Below are positions 24,851-35,275 of a stretch of DNA of 64,000 nt, piece by piece. The stretch's first letter is position 1. Every line of letters starts with the position of its first letter. Under the pieces are notes generated by a model. It searched no databases and was not told where the DNA came from. It saw nothing but the letters and a program-made list of their open reading frames with translations. The stretch lies in NCBI GenBank assembly GCA_021731145.1, contig JAKFXX010000002.1, positions 99,489 through 163,488 on the forward strand, in the 5' to 3' direction. The position numbers and the translations under genes were made by a program. This DNA comes from Gammaproteobacteria bacterium. GTDB taxonomy: Bacteria; Pseudomonadota; Gammaproteobacteria; Ga0077554; Ga007554.

Positions 24851-25983
24851 GGCCCCAAACGGTATTTCAATTCTGGCGTAGTGTTAGCGGGATCAGAACC
24901 GGCGGCGCTCAAGACGCTGCCTAATGCAATGGTTTGAGCAAGACCAGTATCGCTGCTGCGGGTCAATACACGGAATGTTACGCTGTCTGCTTTCACACGC
25001 ACCACCCCTGCCTCCGTCACACCGGCCAGAGACTGCAAATAATTCATGGTCCGCGCATAATCATCGAGCGTTACAATATTCGTCACTGTCATCAACGCAG
25101 TGGTGGCGGCAGCGTCGCTCAACACCTGGGCAAACCTTTTGGCCAACACATCCGCCGCGCCATCGATGCCCGCCTCAAGCACATCCTGCGGCACACTGGC
25201 GACGCTCTCCCAGTTGACGGCCTCCCCGCTGCCTTGATAAAGCGTCCAGCGCACCCGCCAGGTGCCCGAGCGGAGGCTCAACCGGCCCGCCAGCACCGTC
25301 TCGGCCTGCTCGCGTACTGCGGCCTTGAGCAGGACATCCCGTGCATTATTCCAAACATCGGCAAAGCGCACGCCACCCTCTGTCTCCGCATCCTGCGGCA
25401 GCAGCACCGGCAGGCCGCGGCGGCGCGCGCGATTGTCCATGATCGACTGCAACTCGGGGCGGCTATCGGCCAGCAAAACGGCGCGCTGGTTCTGTTCTTC
25501 CATCGCCAGCAGGATCAATGTCGCCGGGCGCACCCGCCCCCATACCGGCAGCCCGGCTTGGCGCAACGCCTGATTCACCGTGGCAGGATCAAAGCTTGCC
25601 CATAATACCTGCCCCTTCGCCGCCACCGGCTTGCCGGGGGGCTGAGCTGCGGAGGGAACCACCGGGATGATCCGCGCCATATCCTCCGGCAGTGGGCGGT
25701 AGCGGTATTGCTGCGCCATCTGATCGGCGCGTTTGAACATAGGGGCCAACGCCGGAAGCGCCGCAACTCCGCGTCGTCCCGTCACCCTCATCACCACCTC
25801 CGCCAGCGCTGCACGTATTGCTTCGCCCTGCTCCGTCTTGCCCTGACCCGCCACCTGGATCTCGGCCTCATACAGGCCTTCTACTTCGGCGGCAGACAGC
25901 AAACCTGGCATGGCACTACCCAACAGAACAAACAGGGCAATAACCCTATTGCGCAAATGCGTTTTACAATTTGACACCCGCAT
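24847..25983 (-). CDS. DUF2066 domain-containing exported protein
   Basis: About 378 residues from ATG 25983 (MRVSNCKTHLRNRVIALFVL), giving a signal peptide that ends at LLSA-AEV. The DUF2066 region starts with VEGLYEAEIQVAGQGKTEQG and continues with ALAEVVMRVTGRRGV. No catalytic motif is visible and the function is unknown. It is a conserved neighbour of purM, pgsA and perM in Gammaproteobacteria. It is divergent from purM with about 88 bases between the two starts. Confidence 0.8.
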   Translation of the reverse strand: MRVSNCKTHLRNRVIALFVLLGSAMPGLLSAAEVEGLYEAEIQVAGQGKTEQGEAIRAALAEVVMRVTGRRGVAALPALAPMFKRADQMAQQYRYRPLPEDMARIIPVVPSAAQPPGKPVAAKGQVLWASFDPATVNQALRQAGLPVWGRVRPATLILLAMEEQNQRAVLLADSRPELQSIMDNRARRRGLPVLLPQDAETEGGVRFADVWNNARDVLLKAAVREQAETVLAGRLSLRSGTWRVRWTLYQGSGEAVNWESVASVPQDVLEAGIDGAADVLAKRFAQVLSDAAATTALMTVTNIVTLDDYARTMNYLQSLAGVTEAGVVRVKADSVTFRVLTRSSDTGLAQTIALGSVLSAAGSDPANTTPELKYRLGP

Positions 25984-26071
25984 CCTCAAAAAATCATGCC
26001 CCTGAAAATAACCCCGCGTATAATGGTTATAATACACCTTCCCCATAGAATAGAATAATGCGATTACCCTG

Positions 26072-27136
26072 ATGAATTCGAAATCCGATACTACCCAACA
26101 CGGAACCAGCCTGAGCTACCGCGACGCAGGCGTCGACATTGAGGCCGGTAACAATCTGGTAAAAAAAATCAAGCCCATTGCCGCACGCACCACCCGCCCC
26201 GGCGTGCTCGGTGGCCTGGGCGGCTTTGGCGCGCTGTTTGAGCTGCCGCTCGACCGCTATCGCAAGCCGGTGCTGGTCTCCACCACCGACGGTGTCGGCA
26301 CCAAGCTGAAGCTGGCGATAGAAATGGACAAACATGACACCATCGGTATCGACCTGGTGGCGATGTGCGTCAATGACCTGGTAGTGCAGGGTGCCGAGCC
26401 GCTGTTTTTCCTTGATTACTACGCCACCGGCCACCTGAGCATCGACCAGGCGGCGGACGTCATCAAGGGCATCGGCGCAGGCTGCGAACTCGCCGGTGCC
26501 GCACTGGTAGGCGGAGAGACCGCCGAAATGCCCGGCATGTACAGCCATGGCGACTATGACCTGGCAGGCTTCAGCGTCGGCGTGGTTGAAAAGGAAAACA
26601 TCATCGACGGCAGCAAAGTCCAGCCCGGCGACGCATTGATCGGTATCGCCTCCAGCGGCCCGCACTCCAACGGTTATTCCCTGATCCGCAAAGTCATCTC
26701 TGTCAGCGGCGCGGATCTATCCCAGGACTTTCATGGCCGCACGCTGGGCGAAACCCTGCTGGAACCCACGCGCATCTACGTCAAACCACTGCTCAAGCTG
26801 TTCGAGCAGGTACAGGTGCATGCCCTTGCCCACATCACCGGCGGCGGACTGCTGGAAAACCTGCCGCGCGTGATGCCCGAAAACACCCAGGCCGTGATCG
26901 GCAAGACCGCATGGCCACGCCTCCCCATCTTTGATTGGCTGCAGGAAAAAGGCAATATCGCGGAACAGGAAATGTACCGCACCTTCAACTGCGGTATCGG
27001 TATGGTCGTGTGCGTAGCAGAGACCGACGCCAACGCCACAGTAGACATTCTCAATGCGCAGGGCGAGGCAGCGTGGCGCATCGGCTCGATTGAAGCAGCA
27101 CAAGACGGCGCGGAACGGGTTGTGATCCGTGCATGA
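26072..27136 (+). CDS. purM: Phosphoribosylformylglycinamidine cyclo-ligase (AIR synthetase)
   Basis: Fifth step of de novo purine synthesis: closes the imidazole ring using [21 protein letters not shown] is the conserved N-terminus; [54 protein letters not shown] and [14 protein letters not shown] follow. 354 residues, normal. Its stop lies inside the first codons of purN (8-base overlap), so the two are translationally coupled. Confidence 0.97.
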   Translation: MNSKSDTTQHGTSLSYRDAGVDIEAGNNLVKKIKPIAARTTRPGVLGGLGGFGALFELPLDRYRKPVLVSTTDGVGTKLKLAIEMDKHDTIGIDLVAMCVNDLVVQGAEPLFFLDYYATGHLSIDQAADVIKGIGAGCELAGAALVGGETAEMPGMYSHGDYDLAGFSVGVVEKENIIDGSKVQPGDALIGIASSGPHSNGYSLIRKVISVSGADLSQDFHGRTLGETLLEPTRIYVKPLLKLFEQVQVHALAHITGGGLLENLPRVMPENTQAVIGKTAWPRLPIFDWLQEKGNIAEQEMYRTFNCGIGMVVCVAETDANATVDILNAQGEAAWRIGSIEAAQDGAERVVIRA

Positions 27137-27818
27137 TGCAAGCGCTCCATTACCCATCGTTATCCTGATCTCCGGCAACGGCAGCAATCTTCAGGCAATC
27201 ATCGACGCGGCCGCCCACACAGCACTGCCCGTCGAGATTCGCGCCGTAATCAGCAACAACCCCAGCGCCTTTGGCCTGGAGCGCGCCCGGCGGGCAGACA
27301 TCCCGGCACTGGCGCTTGACCACAAGACGTTCCCCGGACGGGGCGCGTTTGATGCAGCGCTGCAAACAATGATCGACCGCTTCGAACCGGCACTGGTCGT
27401 GCTCGCCGGCTTCATGCGCATCCTCGGCCCCGGGTTCGTGACGCACTACCTCGGGCGCATGATAAACATCCACCCCTCGCTGCTGCCCGCCCTTCCTGGC
27501 CTCGACACCCACAACCGCGCACTTGGAACAGGACTACGGGAACACGGCGCCAGCGTCCACTTTGTCACCAATGAACTGGATGGCGGACCGGTCATTATTC
27601 AGGCGCGCGTGCCGATATTACCGGATGACAACGTCAAAATACTTGCGCAACGGGTACTGATGCAGGAACATCACATCTACCCCTTGGCGATACACTGGTT
27701 CGCTGAAGGACGGCTACAACTCGACCAGGAGCACAACCAGGTAGTGCTTGACGGAACGCCCTTAACATCGCCCGTGGACTATACCGATGCCGATAACAAC
27801 CCGCACGATCCGCAATGA
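27129..27818 (+). CDS. purN: Phosphoribosylglycinamide formyltransferase
   Basis: Third step of de novo purine synthesis, using 10-formyl-tetrahydrofolate. [19 protein letters not shown] is the phosphate-binding start. The catalytic Asn/His/Asp region reads [22 protein letters not shown] and [13 protein letters not shown]. The common motif has FPG-LxT; here it is LPG-LDT, a mild variation. 229 residues with a slightly long C-terminus ([20 protein letters not shown]). It overlaps the following DUF3108 gene by about 32 bases. Confidence 0.96.
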   Translation: MHDASAPLPIVILISGNGSNLQAIIDAAAHTALPVEIRAVISNNPSAFGLERARRADIPALALDHKTFPGRGAFDAALQTMIDRFEPALVVLAGFMRILGPGFVTHYLGRMINIHPSLLPALPGLDTHNRALGTGLREHGASVHFVTNELDGGPVIIQARVPILPDDNVKILAQRVLMQEHHIYPLAIHWFAEGRLQLDQEHNQVVLDGTPLTSPVDYTDADNNPHDPQ

Positions 27819-28587
27819 TAGACGCAACAGCAAGGCATCCAGCCTGTGGACCGGCTTCGCGGCCTTCTTGCTGAGCATGCCCCTTTACTCCACCGCCTTT
27901 GCCGATCCCCTGCCCCTTTTTACAGCCCGCTACACATTAAGTAAAGCAGGCATCCCGCTGGGCGAAAACATCCGCACCCTGACCAAGACCACCGATGGTG
28001 GATATTTTTATCAATCGGTAACGCACGCCACCGGACTGCTCGCCAAACTTGTAAAACAGGAAATAGTGGAACGCAGCGAGTGGGCCTACGAGGGGGAGGG
28101 GCAGAACGCGCAACCTCGCCCACTGGAATACCTCAGCCGCCGTAGCGGGAAAAGCGACAAATGGATAAAGCAGATCTTTAACTGGGGAAAAAATACCACC
28201 ACCAACATCACCAGCAGCAAATCGTGGTATACGCCACTGCGCCCAAAAATCCAGGACAAGCTCAGCTACCAGCTTGCCATCATGACCGACCTGCAAAATG
28301 GCCGAAAAACCCTGGAGTACCTGATCGCGGATAGCGACAAAATCAAGAACTACCGGTTCGTCATCCTGGGCGAGGAACAGGTCAAAACCGCCATGGGAAC
28401 ATTGCGCACGCTAAAGATCCGCCGCACAGGCGACAGCAGAAACACCACCGTGTGGTGCGCCGTCGACTTTCATTACCTGCCTGTCGTTCTGGAGCAGCAC
28501 GATGACGAAGATGGCCGTCTCAAGATGCAGATCGAGTCCATACAGTTCGGGGATCAGGCGCCAGGGGGCAGCGGATCAGGCACCTGA
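27787..28587 (+). CDS. DUF3108 domain-containing exported protein
   Basis: 266 residues with an N-terminal hydrophobic export signal (LWTGFAAFLLSMPLYSTAFA). The mature part follows the DUF3108 pattern: FTARYTLSKAGIPLGENIRTL, an internal AIMTDLQNGRKTLEYLIADSDKIKNY (in parts), and the late WCAVDFHYLPVVLEQHDDEDGRL. Family members are periplasmic, beta-rich, of unknown role, and often sit behind purN. The overlap with purN suggests the same transcript. Confidence 0.78.
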   Translation: MPITTRTIRNDRRNSKASSLWTGFAAFLLSMPLYSTAFADPLPLFTARYTLSKAGIPLGENIRTLTKTTDGGYFYQSVTHATGLLAKLVKQEIVERSEWAYEGEGQNAQPRPLEYLSRRSGKSDKWIKQIFNWGKNTTTNITSSKSWYTPLRPKIQDKLSYQLAIMTDLQNGRKTLEYLIADSDKIKNYRFVILGEEQVKTAMGTLRTLKIRRTGDSRNTTVWCAVDFHYLPVVLEQHDDEDGRLKMQIESIQFGDQAPGGSGSGT

Positions 28588-28630
28588 GAACACAAGACAA
28601 AACTCTCCGGCCTGCCCACAGAACTCACGA

Positions 28631-29197
28631 TCACGCCTTTGGCAGCGTCACCCCGGTCTGCCCCTGGTATTTTCCACCACGATCCTTGTACGAGGTCTCG
28701 CACACTTCATCGGATTCCAGAAACAGCATCTGGGCGACACCTTCGTTGGCGTAAATCTTGGCCGGCAGCGTCGTGGTATTGGAAAACTCCAGAGTCACAT
28801 GCCCTTCCCACTCCGGCTCCAGCGGGGTCACATTGACGATGATGCCGCAGCGTGCATAGGTGGATTTACCCAGACAGATGGTCAGCACGCTACGCGGAAT
28901 ACGGAAGTACTCCACCGTGCGCGCCAGGGCAAAAGAGTTGGGCGGGATAATGCACACATCCGACCGCACATCGACAAAACTGTTGGCGTCGAAATTTTTG
29001 GGGTCGACAATCGCCGAGTTGATATTGGTGAAAATCTTGAATTCATCCGCGCAACGAACATCGTATCCGTAGCTGGAAGTACCATAAGAAATAATCCGGC
29101 CCGCCTCGCGCTCCCGCACCTGACCCGGCTCGAACGGCTCGATCATGCCGTGCTTATCGACCATGCGCCGGATCCATTTATCAGACTTGATGCTCAT
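28631..29197 (-). CDS. dcd: dCTP deaminase
   Basis: Makes dUTP from dCTP for thymidylate synthesis. [12 protein letters not shown] is the canonical start, giving 188 residues, the usual length. [12 protein letters not shown], the active-site Glu segment [19 protein letters not shown] and the closing [17 protein letters not shown] are all conserved. The frame is open to 29242, but that part lies in a hairpin region. It follows apbC on the same strand. Confidence 0.96.
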   Translation of the reverse strand: MSIKSDKWIRRMVDKHGMIEPFEPGQVREREAGRIISYGTSSYGYDVRCADEFKIFTNINSAIVDPKNFDANSFVDVRSDVCIIPPNSFALARTVEYFRIPRSVLTICLGKSTYARCGIIVNVTPLEPEWEGHVTLEFSNTTTLPAKIYANEGVAQMLFLESDEVCETSYKDRGGKYQGQTGVTLPKA

Positions 29198-29215
29198 TAA
29201 TAACCTCTCGATGTA

Positions 29216-29239
29216 GGGGCAGGCCTCCTCGCCTGCCCC
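29216..29239 (-). repeat. REP-like hairpin between apbC and dcd
   Basis: GGGGCAGGC / GCCTGCCCC, a 9-bp perfect stem with a 6-base loop, preceded by GTA in the typical REP manner (GTAGGGGCAGGC). No T-tract on the minus strand, so it more likely stabilises or processes the transcript than ends it. Confidence 0.6.
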
Positions 29240-29244
29240 CAATA

Positions 29245-30339
29245 TTATGTATTCTGAACCACGATATTGGGAAACTTGGCGGCGTAATCCTTCCCCCGCA
29301 ACGACAGCTTGGCAGTAACGCGCCGGGCAATGTCGCGATAGATCTGCGCAATACGCCCCTCAGGATCGGCCACCACGGTGGGACGGCCGCCATCGGCATC
29401 TTCACGGATGCGGATATCAAGCGGCAATGACCCCAGGAAATCCACCCCATACTGCTCGGCCATGCGCTGACCACCGCCCGAACCGAAAATATGTTCTTCG
29501 TGCCCGCACTGGCTGCAAATATGCGTACTCATGTTCTCGACGACGCCAAACACCGGCACTTCCACCTTCTCAAACATCTTCAGCCCCCGGCGCGCGTCCA
29601 GCAGAGCGATGTCCTGCGGCGTGGTGACGATCACCGCACCACTCACCGGAATCTTCTGCGTGAGAGTCAACTGCGTATCGCCCGTGCCCGGCGGCAGATC
29701 AACGATCAGGTAATCCAGATCCCGCCAATTGGTATCTCTCAGCAGTTGTTCCAGCGCCTGCGTAACCATCGGACCACGCCAGATCATCGGCGCCTCGTCG
29801 TCAACCAGATAGCCGATGGACATGGACTGGATACCGTAACTCATCAACGGCTCCATGGATTTGCCATCACGCGACTCCGGCCGGGCATGAACACCCAGCA
29901 TGAGCGGCTGGCTGGGACCATAAATATCCGCATCCAGAATCCCTACCACTGCGCCCTCTGCCGCCAGCGCCAGCGCAAGATTCACCGCCGTCGTCGACTT
30001 GCCGACGCCGCCCTTGCCGGATGCCACAGCAATAATATTTTTCACGTTCTTCAATGGCTTAACGCCATGCTGCACAGCATGAGTGACAATTTTCGAGGAA
30101 ACACGCACCTCAGCGCTGTGCACGCCGCCAACTTCCTCAATCTGCTTTTTCAGCACGGCAGCAAGCTCCTGCTGATAGCCCTTGGCTGGATAACCCAGCA
30201 GCACATCCACGGTGACCTTGCCGCCATCAATCGCAATCTGCTTCACGGCGTTGGCCGACACCAGATCCTGCCGTAGATAGGGATCAACGAACCCCTTGAG
30301 CGCCGCTTCTATCTGTGATTTGGATAAATCTACTTGCAT
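29245..30339 (-). CDS. apbC: Iron-sulfur cluster carrier protein ApbC/Mrp
   Basis: A cytosolic P-loop ATPase that binds and transfers [4Fe-4S] clusters. The N-terminal MIP18-like domain is about 95 residues ([18 protein letters not shown]). The deviant Walker A is [21 protein letters not shown]. The cluster-binding Cys pair is in [29 protein letters not shown] is Walker B. 364 residues, as expected for the long ApbC form. Confidence 0.94.
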   Translation of the reverse strand: MQVDLSKSQIEAALKGFVDPYLRQDLVSANAVKQIAIDGGKVTVDVLLGYPAKGYQQELAAVLKKQIEEVGGVHSAEVRVSSKIVTHAVQHGVKPLKNVKNIIAVASGKGGVGKSTTAVNLALALAAEGAVVGILDADIYGPSQPLMLGVHARPESRDGKSMEPLMSYGIQSMSIGYLVDDEAPMIWRGPMVTQALEQLLRDTNWRDLDYLIVDLPPGTGDTQLTLTQKIPVSGAVIVTTPQDIALLDARRGLKMFEKVEVPVFGVVENMSTHICSQCGHEEHIFGSGGGQRMAEQYGVDFLGSLPLDIRIREDADGGRPTVVADPEGRIAQIYRDIARRVTAKLSLRGKDYAAKFPNIVVQNT

Positions 30340-30613
30340 GCAATACCCCTCCCCGCACCCTGAATTATGTGCGATTCACGAACTTTTACACATCAAAATG
30401 TTTGATAACGTCTTTATACCATAGCCAGCCCATATCACGAAAAAAAGCTCGCCCTTCCCCCCGTGCGCCTTGATTAAAGCCCCCGCCAAAAAGTCGACAA
30501 GTCAAAAAAACGGCTCCCTCAACGCTTGTATTAAAAGGGATTCTATGCTAGAAATAGACCTAATGGGTCAAACTGTCAAAATATTTACTTCAGCCACCAA
30601 TGAGCAGTGCGCC

Positions 30614-31552
30614 ATGAATAAACCACCTGCATTTGCTGCATCTGCCATATCGTTGGCTGCTGGCTGTTTCGTGCTGATATTCGCCACTGAGGGGCGCGCC
30701 GAGTTTGCCCTTGATTTTCAACCAAATCCAGGCAGGTTAAGCTCTAGCGCGAACCCGGACTTCGCTTCGTCCAATTTCTTCGCAGTGCTAAACTGTAATC
30801 GAGGAGGGACCAGCAGCGGCTGCACCACCGGATCAACTCCCAGCACCGAAAAAACACCCTTCCTGCAGGAGGTCGTCAGTGATGCGACAGGCACCTACTA
30901 CCACATGATTGTAGGGGATCCGACACAGAGTTTTGCGCAGGAAACATATATACGCCTTGGCTCAGTTATATGGCCAAATGGACAACCCAGCAGCTCTTCC
31001 TCTGGAAGTGCAGGCAGGAGTAACGGCGGGGGGTTTGAGGCCGCAACCACAGGGGGGGCTCCTTTGGCGAGTGGCGCCATATCAGGTTCGGGCGGCGGAA
31101 ATCCAGAAAGGACTCAAATCCGGCAATTGCTAAACACCCCGGATATGACACAGGAGTTTCTCAAGAGTGTCTTCCTCACTAAACCGAAAATAACCCAGAC
31201 CATTACCACGAGCGATATAGTCAGCTTTTTTGAGGCTGACATGAGCGCCATCCGGTACCGCGGAACTGGCGCCGCAACCACTGACGCGTCTGTCAAAAAC
31301 ACCCTGACCTTTGTTGGCGCGCCGGTCCCTGGAAATTTCGACTTGGCCGTAAACAAGCAGAACTCAACTGTTACGGCCGGAAAGTATTCATGGGCCCCGG
31401 GGACAGGCGATGGACTCAGCAATGGTACCTATACCTATACGAGCGGCAGCTTCGATGTGAATGCCGTCGACTGGAAAGCCTTTTACAACCCTGCAGATAA
31501 CACCTGCTGGTCGTACAAGCAAAACCCGGGCAGCGCGGCATGCACGCCTTAG
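30614..31552 (+). CDS. Unrecognised exported protein with a Ser/Gly-rich linker
   Basis: I do not recognise this 312-residue protein. A signal peptide (SAISLAAGCFVLIFATEGRA) starts from the ATG at 30614; the frame is open from 30470, but the added segment has no signal character. The mature N-terminal part has two Cys (LNCNRGGTSSGC), followed by a linker rich in Ser and Gly around residues 130-165. Then comes a domain with TPDMTQEFLKSVFLTKPKI, NTLTFVGAPVPGNFDLAVNK and YTYTSGSFDVNAVDWKAFYN, and two Cys near the end (NTCWSYKQNPGSAAC). The four Cys could form two disulfides. It is isolated between the apbC and panD genes. Confidence 0.6.
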   Translation: MNKPPAFAASAISLAAGCFVLIFATEGRAEFALDFQPNPGRLSSSANPDFASSNFFAVLNCNRGGTSSGCTTGSTPSTEKTPFLQEVVSDATGTYYHMIVGDPTQSFAQETYIRLGSVIWPNGQPSSSSSGSAGRSNGGGFEAATTGGAPLASGAISGSGGGNPERTQIRQLLNTPDMTQEFLKSVFLTKPKITQTITTSDIVSFFEADMSAIRYRGTGAATTDASVKNTLTFVGAPVPGNFDLAVNKQNSTVTAGKYSWAPGTGDGLSNGTYTYTSGSFDVNAVDWKAFYNPADNTCWSYKQNPGSAACTP

Positions 31553-31909
31553 AAGGCTAATTGGCATACAAGCCCTAAGACAACACCCATACCCGCGCTT
31601 CAGGCAGCTCAGCGCAGACTCTATTCCCTCACATTACGATAGCGCTGGCACTCCCCTCGCCACCAGCCCAAGAACACGCCTGATTGATAGCGCACGCCAT
31701 TACCACTCGCTCACGGGAATTCGTGGCGGCTTATATGCTCGGCCCTGCTATCCTTAAAACCTCTTTTTTCCACGAAAAACGCGTTGTCACCAAATAAAAA
31801 AGATGGATTGCTTCAGCGATCCACCAGATGGGTGATAAGTAACACGCGATATGCACTTGGATATTCTCGTGTTTTTTCGTTAATTTCGCGGATAACCGAG
31901 TTTTTAGGG
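31553..31909. other. Intergenic stretch without recognisable genes
   Basis: About 360 bases between the exported protein and the panD stop. Short open frames have no family resemblance or ribosome-binding site. No clear terminator for either neighbour was found. Confidence 0.5.
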
Positions 31910-32290
31910 TTATGCCACTTGAGCTGGGATGTGATTGCGGCAATGTGTGATACGGTTGGTTTCGTCAAGGTAGACCATAACGGGCTTGAAGGAAGCCACC
32001 TCATGCTGATTTAACACCGCATAAGTGCAAATGATGACGCGATCCCCCGGCTTGGCCTTGTGCGCGGCCGCACCGTTGACGGAGATGATGCCGGCGCCTG
32101 CTTCGGCGCGAATCGCGTAGGTGGTAAAACGCTCGCCATTGGTAATATTGTAGATTTGGATCTGCTCGTATTCGTGAATACCCGCCGCTTCCAGCAGTGT
32201 GGCGTCAATCGCGCACGACCCTTCATACTCCAGCTCGGAGTGGGTCACGCAGGCGCGGTGCAGCTTGGACTTCAGTAAGGTGTACTGCAT
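31910..32290 (-). CDS. panD: Aspartate 1-decarboxylase precursor
   Basis: Makes beta-alanine for pantothenate. A pyruvoyl enzyme: the self-cleavage site is Gly-Ser in [18 protein letters not shown], which yields a short beta chain and an alpha chain whose Ser becomes the pyruvoyl group. [17 protein letters not shown] [18 protein letters not shown] and [19 protein letters not shown] follow. 126 residues. Last gene of the pan operon. Confidence 0.97.
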   Translation of the reverse strand: MQYTLLKSKLHRACVTHSELEYEGSCAIDATLLEAAGIHEYEQIQIYNITNGERFTTYAIRAEAGAGIISVNGAAAHKAKPGDRVIICTYAVLNQHEVASFKPVMVYLDETNRITHCRNHIPAQVA

Positions 32291-32314
32291 TTGGCAGCTC
32301 CTGTAGGCTATGCA

Positions 32315-32342
32315 GGATGCGTTAGTAGAGACTAACGCATCC
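32315..32342. repeat. Perfect 12-bp hairpin between panC and panD
   Basis: GGATGCGTTAGT and ACTAACGCATCC pair perfectly around an AGAG loop, preceded by GTAGGC. It fills most of the 54-base gap between panC and panD. No T-tract; it may be REP-like or act in differential expression of panD. Confidence 0.6.
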
Positions 32343-32344
32343 CA

Positions 32345-33226
32345 TTAGACTGATATTATGGGGTTTTGTTGCCTGTTTTTCAATTCTATCGGCAGGTTAT
32401 CGATCAGGCGCGTCTTTCCCAGCCTGGCTGCGGCAAGGATTACCAAGGTCTGGTCCGCGACAGATGCAGGCATCAGGTCCTCCGCGCGACGCACGCTGAC
32501 GTAGTCGGGACGAAAACCTGCGGCAATCAACGCTTGCTCAGCCCCTGCCTCGATCGCCGCATAGTCGGCCTCGCCGTCCTGAATCCGGCCCCTCACCTGA
32601 CATAGCACCTGGTAGACCTGGGGCGCGCGCGCCCTTTCCTCGGCAGTGAGATAGCTGTTGCGTGAGCTCATGGCTAGCCCATCGGCCTCGCGCACTGTCG
32701 GCACGCCAACAACCGTGACGGGCAGACACAGATCCGCCACCATGCGCCGGATCACCAGCAGTTGTTGATAATCCTTCTCGCCAAACACCGCCATATCGGG
32801 CTGGACGATATTAAATAACGTGTTGACCACGGTGGCGACGCCGGTAAAGTGGCCGGGGCGAGACGCGCCGCACAGGATATCCGAGATTCCCGGCACCTCC
32901 ACCCGCGTGGCACCGGCAACTCCCCTGGGATAGAGTTCGCCAGCCTCTGGCACAAACAAAAGGTGTGCGCCATTTTCGGCCAGCTTGATGCTATCTTCGG
33001 ATAATGTGCGGGGATAGGACGCAAAATCCTCATTTGCACCAAACTGCATGGGATTCACGAATATGCTCACCACCACACGGTCAGCGCGGCGCCTGGCTTG
33101 ATTGACCAGATGGATGTGCCCAGCGTGGAGGTTACCCATGGTAGGCACAAAGGCAATACGCTCGCCCTGTCCGCGCCACAGGCGAACCATGCTGCGCACG
33201 TCCGCGATGGTGCGAACCGTGTGCAT
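32345..33226 (-). CDS. panC: Pantothenate synthetase (pantoate-beta-alanine ligase)
   Basis: Condenses pantoate and beta-alanine with [24 protein letters not shown] contains the HxGH nucleotidyl motif (here HAGH), [16 protein letters not shown] and the KMSKS-equivalent MSSRNSYLT are conserved. 293 residues, slightly longer than the usual 280. Start codon overlaps the panB stop by one base. Confidence 0.96.
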   Translation of the reverse strand: MHTVRTIADVRSMVRLWRGQGERIAFVPTMGNLHAGHIHLVNQARRRADRVVVSIFVNPMQFGANEDFASYPRTLSEDSIKLAENGAHLLFVPEAGELYPRGVAGATRVEVPGISDILCGASRPGHFTGVATVVNTLFNIVQPDMAVFGEKDYQQLLVIRRMVADLCLPVTVVGVPTVREADGLAMSSRNSYLTAEERARAPQVYQVLCQVRGRIQDGEADYAAIEAGAEQALIAAGFRPDYVSVRRAEDLMPASVADQTLVILAAARLGKTRLIDNLPIELKNRQQNPIISV

Positions 33227-34038
33227 CAGCTAAAGGTGTGCTCTGGAGCCGGGAAGGCGCCGTTTTTGACGGCGTGCGCGTAAGCTGCAATGGCGGCTTG
33301 CGGGGTAGGATTGTCCTGCATGAAGTTCCTGGAGAACTTGGGCCGTTTACCCAGCGTAATGCCCAACATGTCATACAACACCAGCACTTGAGCATCGCAG
33401 CCCGGCCCCGCGCCGATGCCGATCACGGGGATCTCGCTTGCGAGAGTGATTTCCGCCGCCAGTACAGCGGGTACGCATTCCAGCAGCAGCATATCGGCGC
33501 CCGCCGCCTGTAATGCACGGGCGTCGTCACGCATTACTTGCGCGGCGGAGGCTTCGCGCCCCTGCACCCGGTAGCCGCCCAGTTTATGCACCGACTGCGG
33601 CTGGAGCCCCAGGTGGGCGCACACCGGGATGCCGCGCTCGGTAAGCTGACGCACGATGTCCGCCTGCACAGCGCCACCCTCCAGCTTGACTATATGCGCC
33701 CCGCCTTCCTGCATCAAACGTGCAGCGTTGCGCAATGCCTGCTCCGGCGTGGCGTAGCTCATGAATGGCATGTCCACCATCAACAGGGCGCGACGGCTGC
33801 CACGCGCCACGCAACGGCTGTGATAAAGAATGTCCTCAACCGTTACCGGCAGGGTGGTCTCGCGCCCCTGCACCACCATACCCAGCGAGTCTCCCACCAG
33901 GATCACCTCAACACCCGCATCATCAATCAGGCGCGCAAAGCTGGCGTCATAGGCGGTCAGACAGGCGAATTTTTCACCTGCGCGCTTCATATCGCGCAGG
34001 GTGTTAAGGGTGACGGGGGGGAGAGATTGGGCATTCAT
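33226..34038 (-). CDS. panB: 3-methyl-2-oxobutanoate hydroxymethyltransferase
   Basis: First committed step to pantoate, using methylene-tetrahydrofolate and Mg2+. [29 protein letters not shown] has the metal-binding Asp; [36 protein letters not shown] and [22 protein letters not shown] are signatures. 270 residues. It forms the pan operon with panC and panD behind pcnB, folK and the nucleoside kinase gene. Confidence 0.97.
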   Translation of the reverse strand: MNAQSLPPVTLNTLRDMKRAGEKFACLTAYDASFARLIDDAGVEVILVGDSLGMVVQGRETTLPVTVEDILYHSRCVARGSRRALLMVDMPFMSYATPEQALRNAARLMQEGGAHIVKLEGGAVQADIVRQLTERGIPVCAHLGLQPQSVHKLGGYRVQGREASAAQVMRDDARALQAAGADMLLLECVPAVLAAEITLASEIPVIGIGAGPGCDAQVLVLYDMLGITLGKRPKFSRNFMQDNPTPQAAIAAYAHAVKNGAFPAPEHTFS

Positions 34039-34126
34039 GATGTCATCTCCAAAAAACGGTTATTTGCAAAAATTCAGACGGCGACCAAGGGCCTCTTGGG
34101 GCTTCTTCTGCGGGCAAAACGTCAAC

Positions 34127-34780
34127 TCAAACCGCAAATGACAGTGGATTGAGATAATGCCGTCCGCCCCGCGGAGTGCGCACATGCTCTACCAGCTCAT
34201 TGTAATCTTTGTCGTTTTCGGCAAAATTGGCGGAGGCGGCGTTCACGATCAAGAGCGGGGCGGCGGTATAGTTGTGAAAAAACCGCGCATAGGCCTCCGT
34301 CAAGCGTTGCAAATAGGCGGACTCAATCAACCTTTCATAGTCGAGGCCACGCTTGGCGACACGCGCCAGCAGCACTTCCACTGGCGCCTGGAGATAGATC
34401 ACCAAGTCCGGCGGGGGGATGTCCAACGTCAATTGCCGGTATACCTGATCATAGAGCCGCAATTCATCGTCGTCCAGGGTAAGCTGGGCGAACAGGTAAT
34501 CCTTCTCCATCAAGAAATCCGCCACCCGCCCCGGCTGCGATAGCGATAGCGATTGGCGCAGCTCCTGCATCTGGCGTGTGCGCTGCAGCAGGAAGAACAA
34601 CTGGGTTTGCAGGGCGGCCTGGCGTGGGTTTTGGTAAAACCGTTCAAGAAAGGGGTTGGACTCGGCATCCTCCAGCAGCAGCTCGCTGCCGAAGGTCGCC
34701 GCCAGACGCTTCACGAGGCTGGTCTTGCCCACACCTATCGGCCCCTCGACGACGATATAACCAGGCTGGCCACGCGTCAT
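34127..34780 (-). CDS. Deoxynucleoside kinase (dNK/dGK-type P-loop kinase)
   Basis: About 217 residues from ATG 34780 (MTRGQPGYIVVEGPIGVGKT). The P-loop is EGPIGVGKTSL. FFLLQRTRQMQEL, DFLMEKDYLFAQLTL, DLVIYLQAPVEVLLARVAKRG and the LID arginine segment YERLIESAYLQRLTEAYARFF follow the deoxyadenosine/deoxyguanosine kinase family (PF01712). Its substrate is not determined. The gene regularly sits between folK and panB in Gammaproteobacteria. Start overlaps folK end by four bases. Confidence 0.88.
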   Translation of the reverse strand: MTRGQPGYIVVEGPIGVGKTSLVKRLAATFGSELLLEDAESNPFLERFYQNPRQAALQTQLFFLLQRTRQMQELRQSLSLSQPGRVADFLMEKDYLFAQLTLDDDELRLYDQVYRQLTLDIPPPDLVIYLQAPVEVLLARVAKRGLDYERLIESAYLQRLTEAYARFFHNYTAAPLLIVNAASANFAENDKDYNELVEHVRTPRGGRHYLNPLSFAV

Positions 34781-35268
34781 GCCAGCACCTCGCAAGATAG
34801 CGTATCACGCGCCCGGCAGGCGGCCATCAATTGTTGTACGCTGCCCAGCCCGGGAATTTCCAGATCAGGGGCAATCTCGCACAAGGGGTACAGCACAAAG
34901 CTGCGCTCTGCCAGCCGCGGATGGGGCACGGTCAATTCTTCACTCTCCAACTGCATATCTCCATACAACAGTATATCCAGATCAAGGGTGCGCGGCCCCC
35001 ACCGTTCGGCACCGCGCACTCGGCCGTGAATGCGCTCCATCGCTTGCAGCTCGGTTAAAAGCTGTCGCGCTGACAGACGGGTATCGAGCATGGCTACGGC
35101 GTTGATGTAGTCCGGCTGATCGGCCTGCCCCAGCGGCGCACTGCGATACAGCGACGAATGGCGCACACAGCGGGTCTCGGGAAGGTCGCTCAATGCAGCA
35201 AGCGCGACTTGCACCTGCTGTACCGGATCATTGAGGTTGCTGCCCAGCCCTACATAGGCCTGAATCAC
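34777..35268 (-). CDS. folK: 2-amino-4-hydroxy-6-hydroxymethyldihydropteridine pyrophosphokinase
   Basis: Folate pathway enzyme. VIQAYVGLGSNLNDP is the N-terminus; the start is probably GTG at 35268, since GGAG (inside the pcnB stop region) lies about 10 bases upstream. RVRGAERWGPRTLDLDILLY and the metal-binding DLDILLYG motif are intact, and LTVPHPRLAERSFVLYPL closes the fold. About 163 residues, the usual length. The open frame upstream to 35352 overlaps pcnB and is not expected to be used. Confidence 0.93.
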   Translation of the reverse strand: MIQAYVGLGSNLNDPVQQVQVALAALSDLPETRCVRHSSLYRSAPLGQADQPDYINAVAMLDTRLSARQLLTELQAMERIHGRVRGAERWGPRTLDLDILLYGDMQLESEELTVPHPRLAERSFVLYPLCEIAPDLEIPGLGSVQQLMAACRARDTLSCEVLA

Positions 35269-35275
35269 CAATCCG

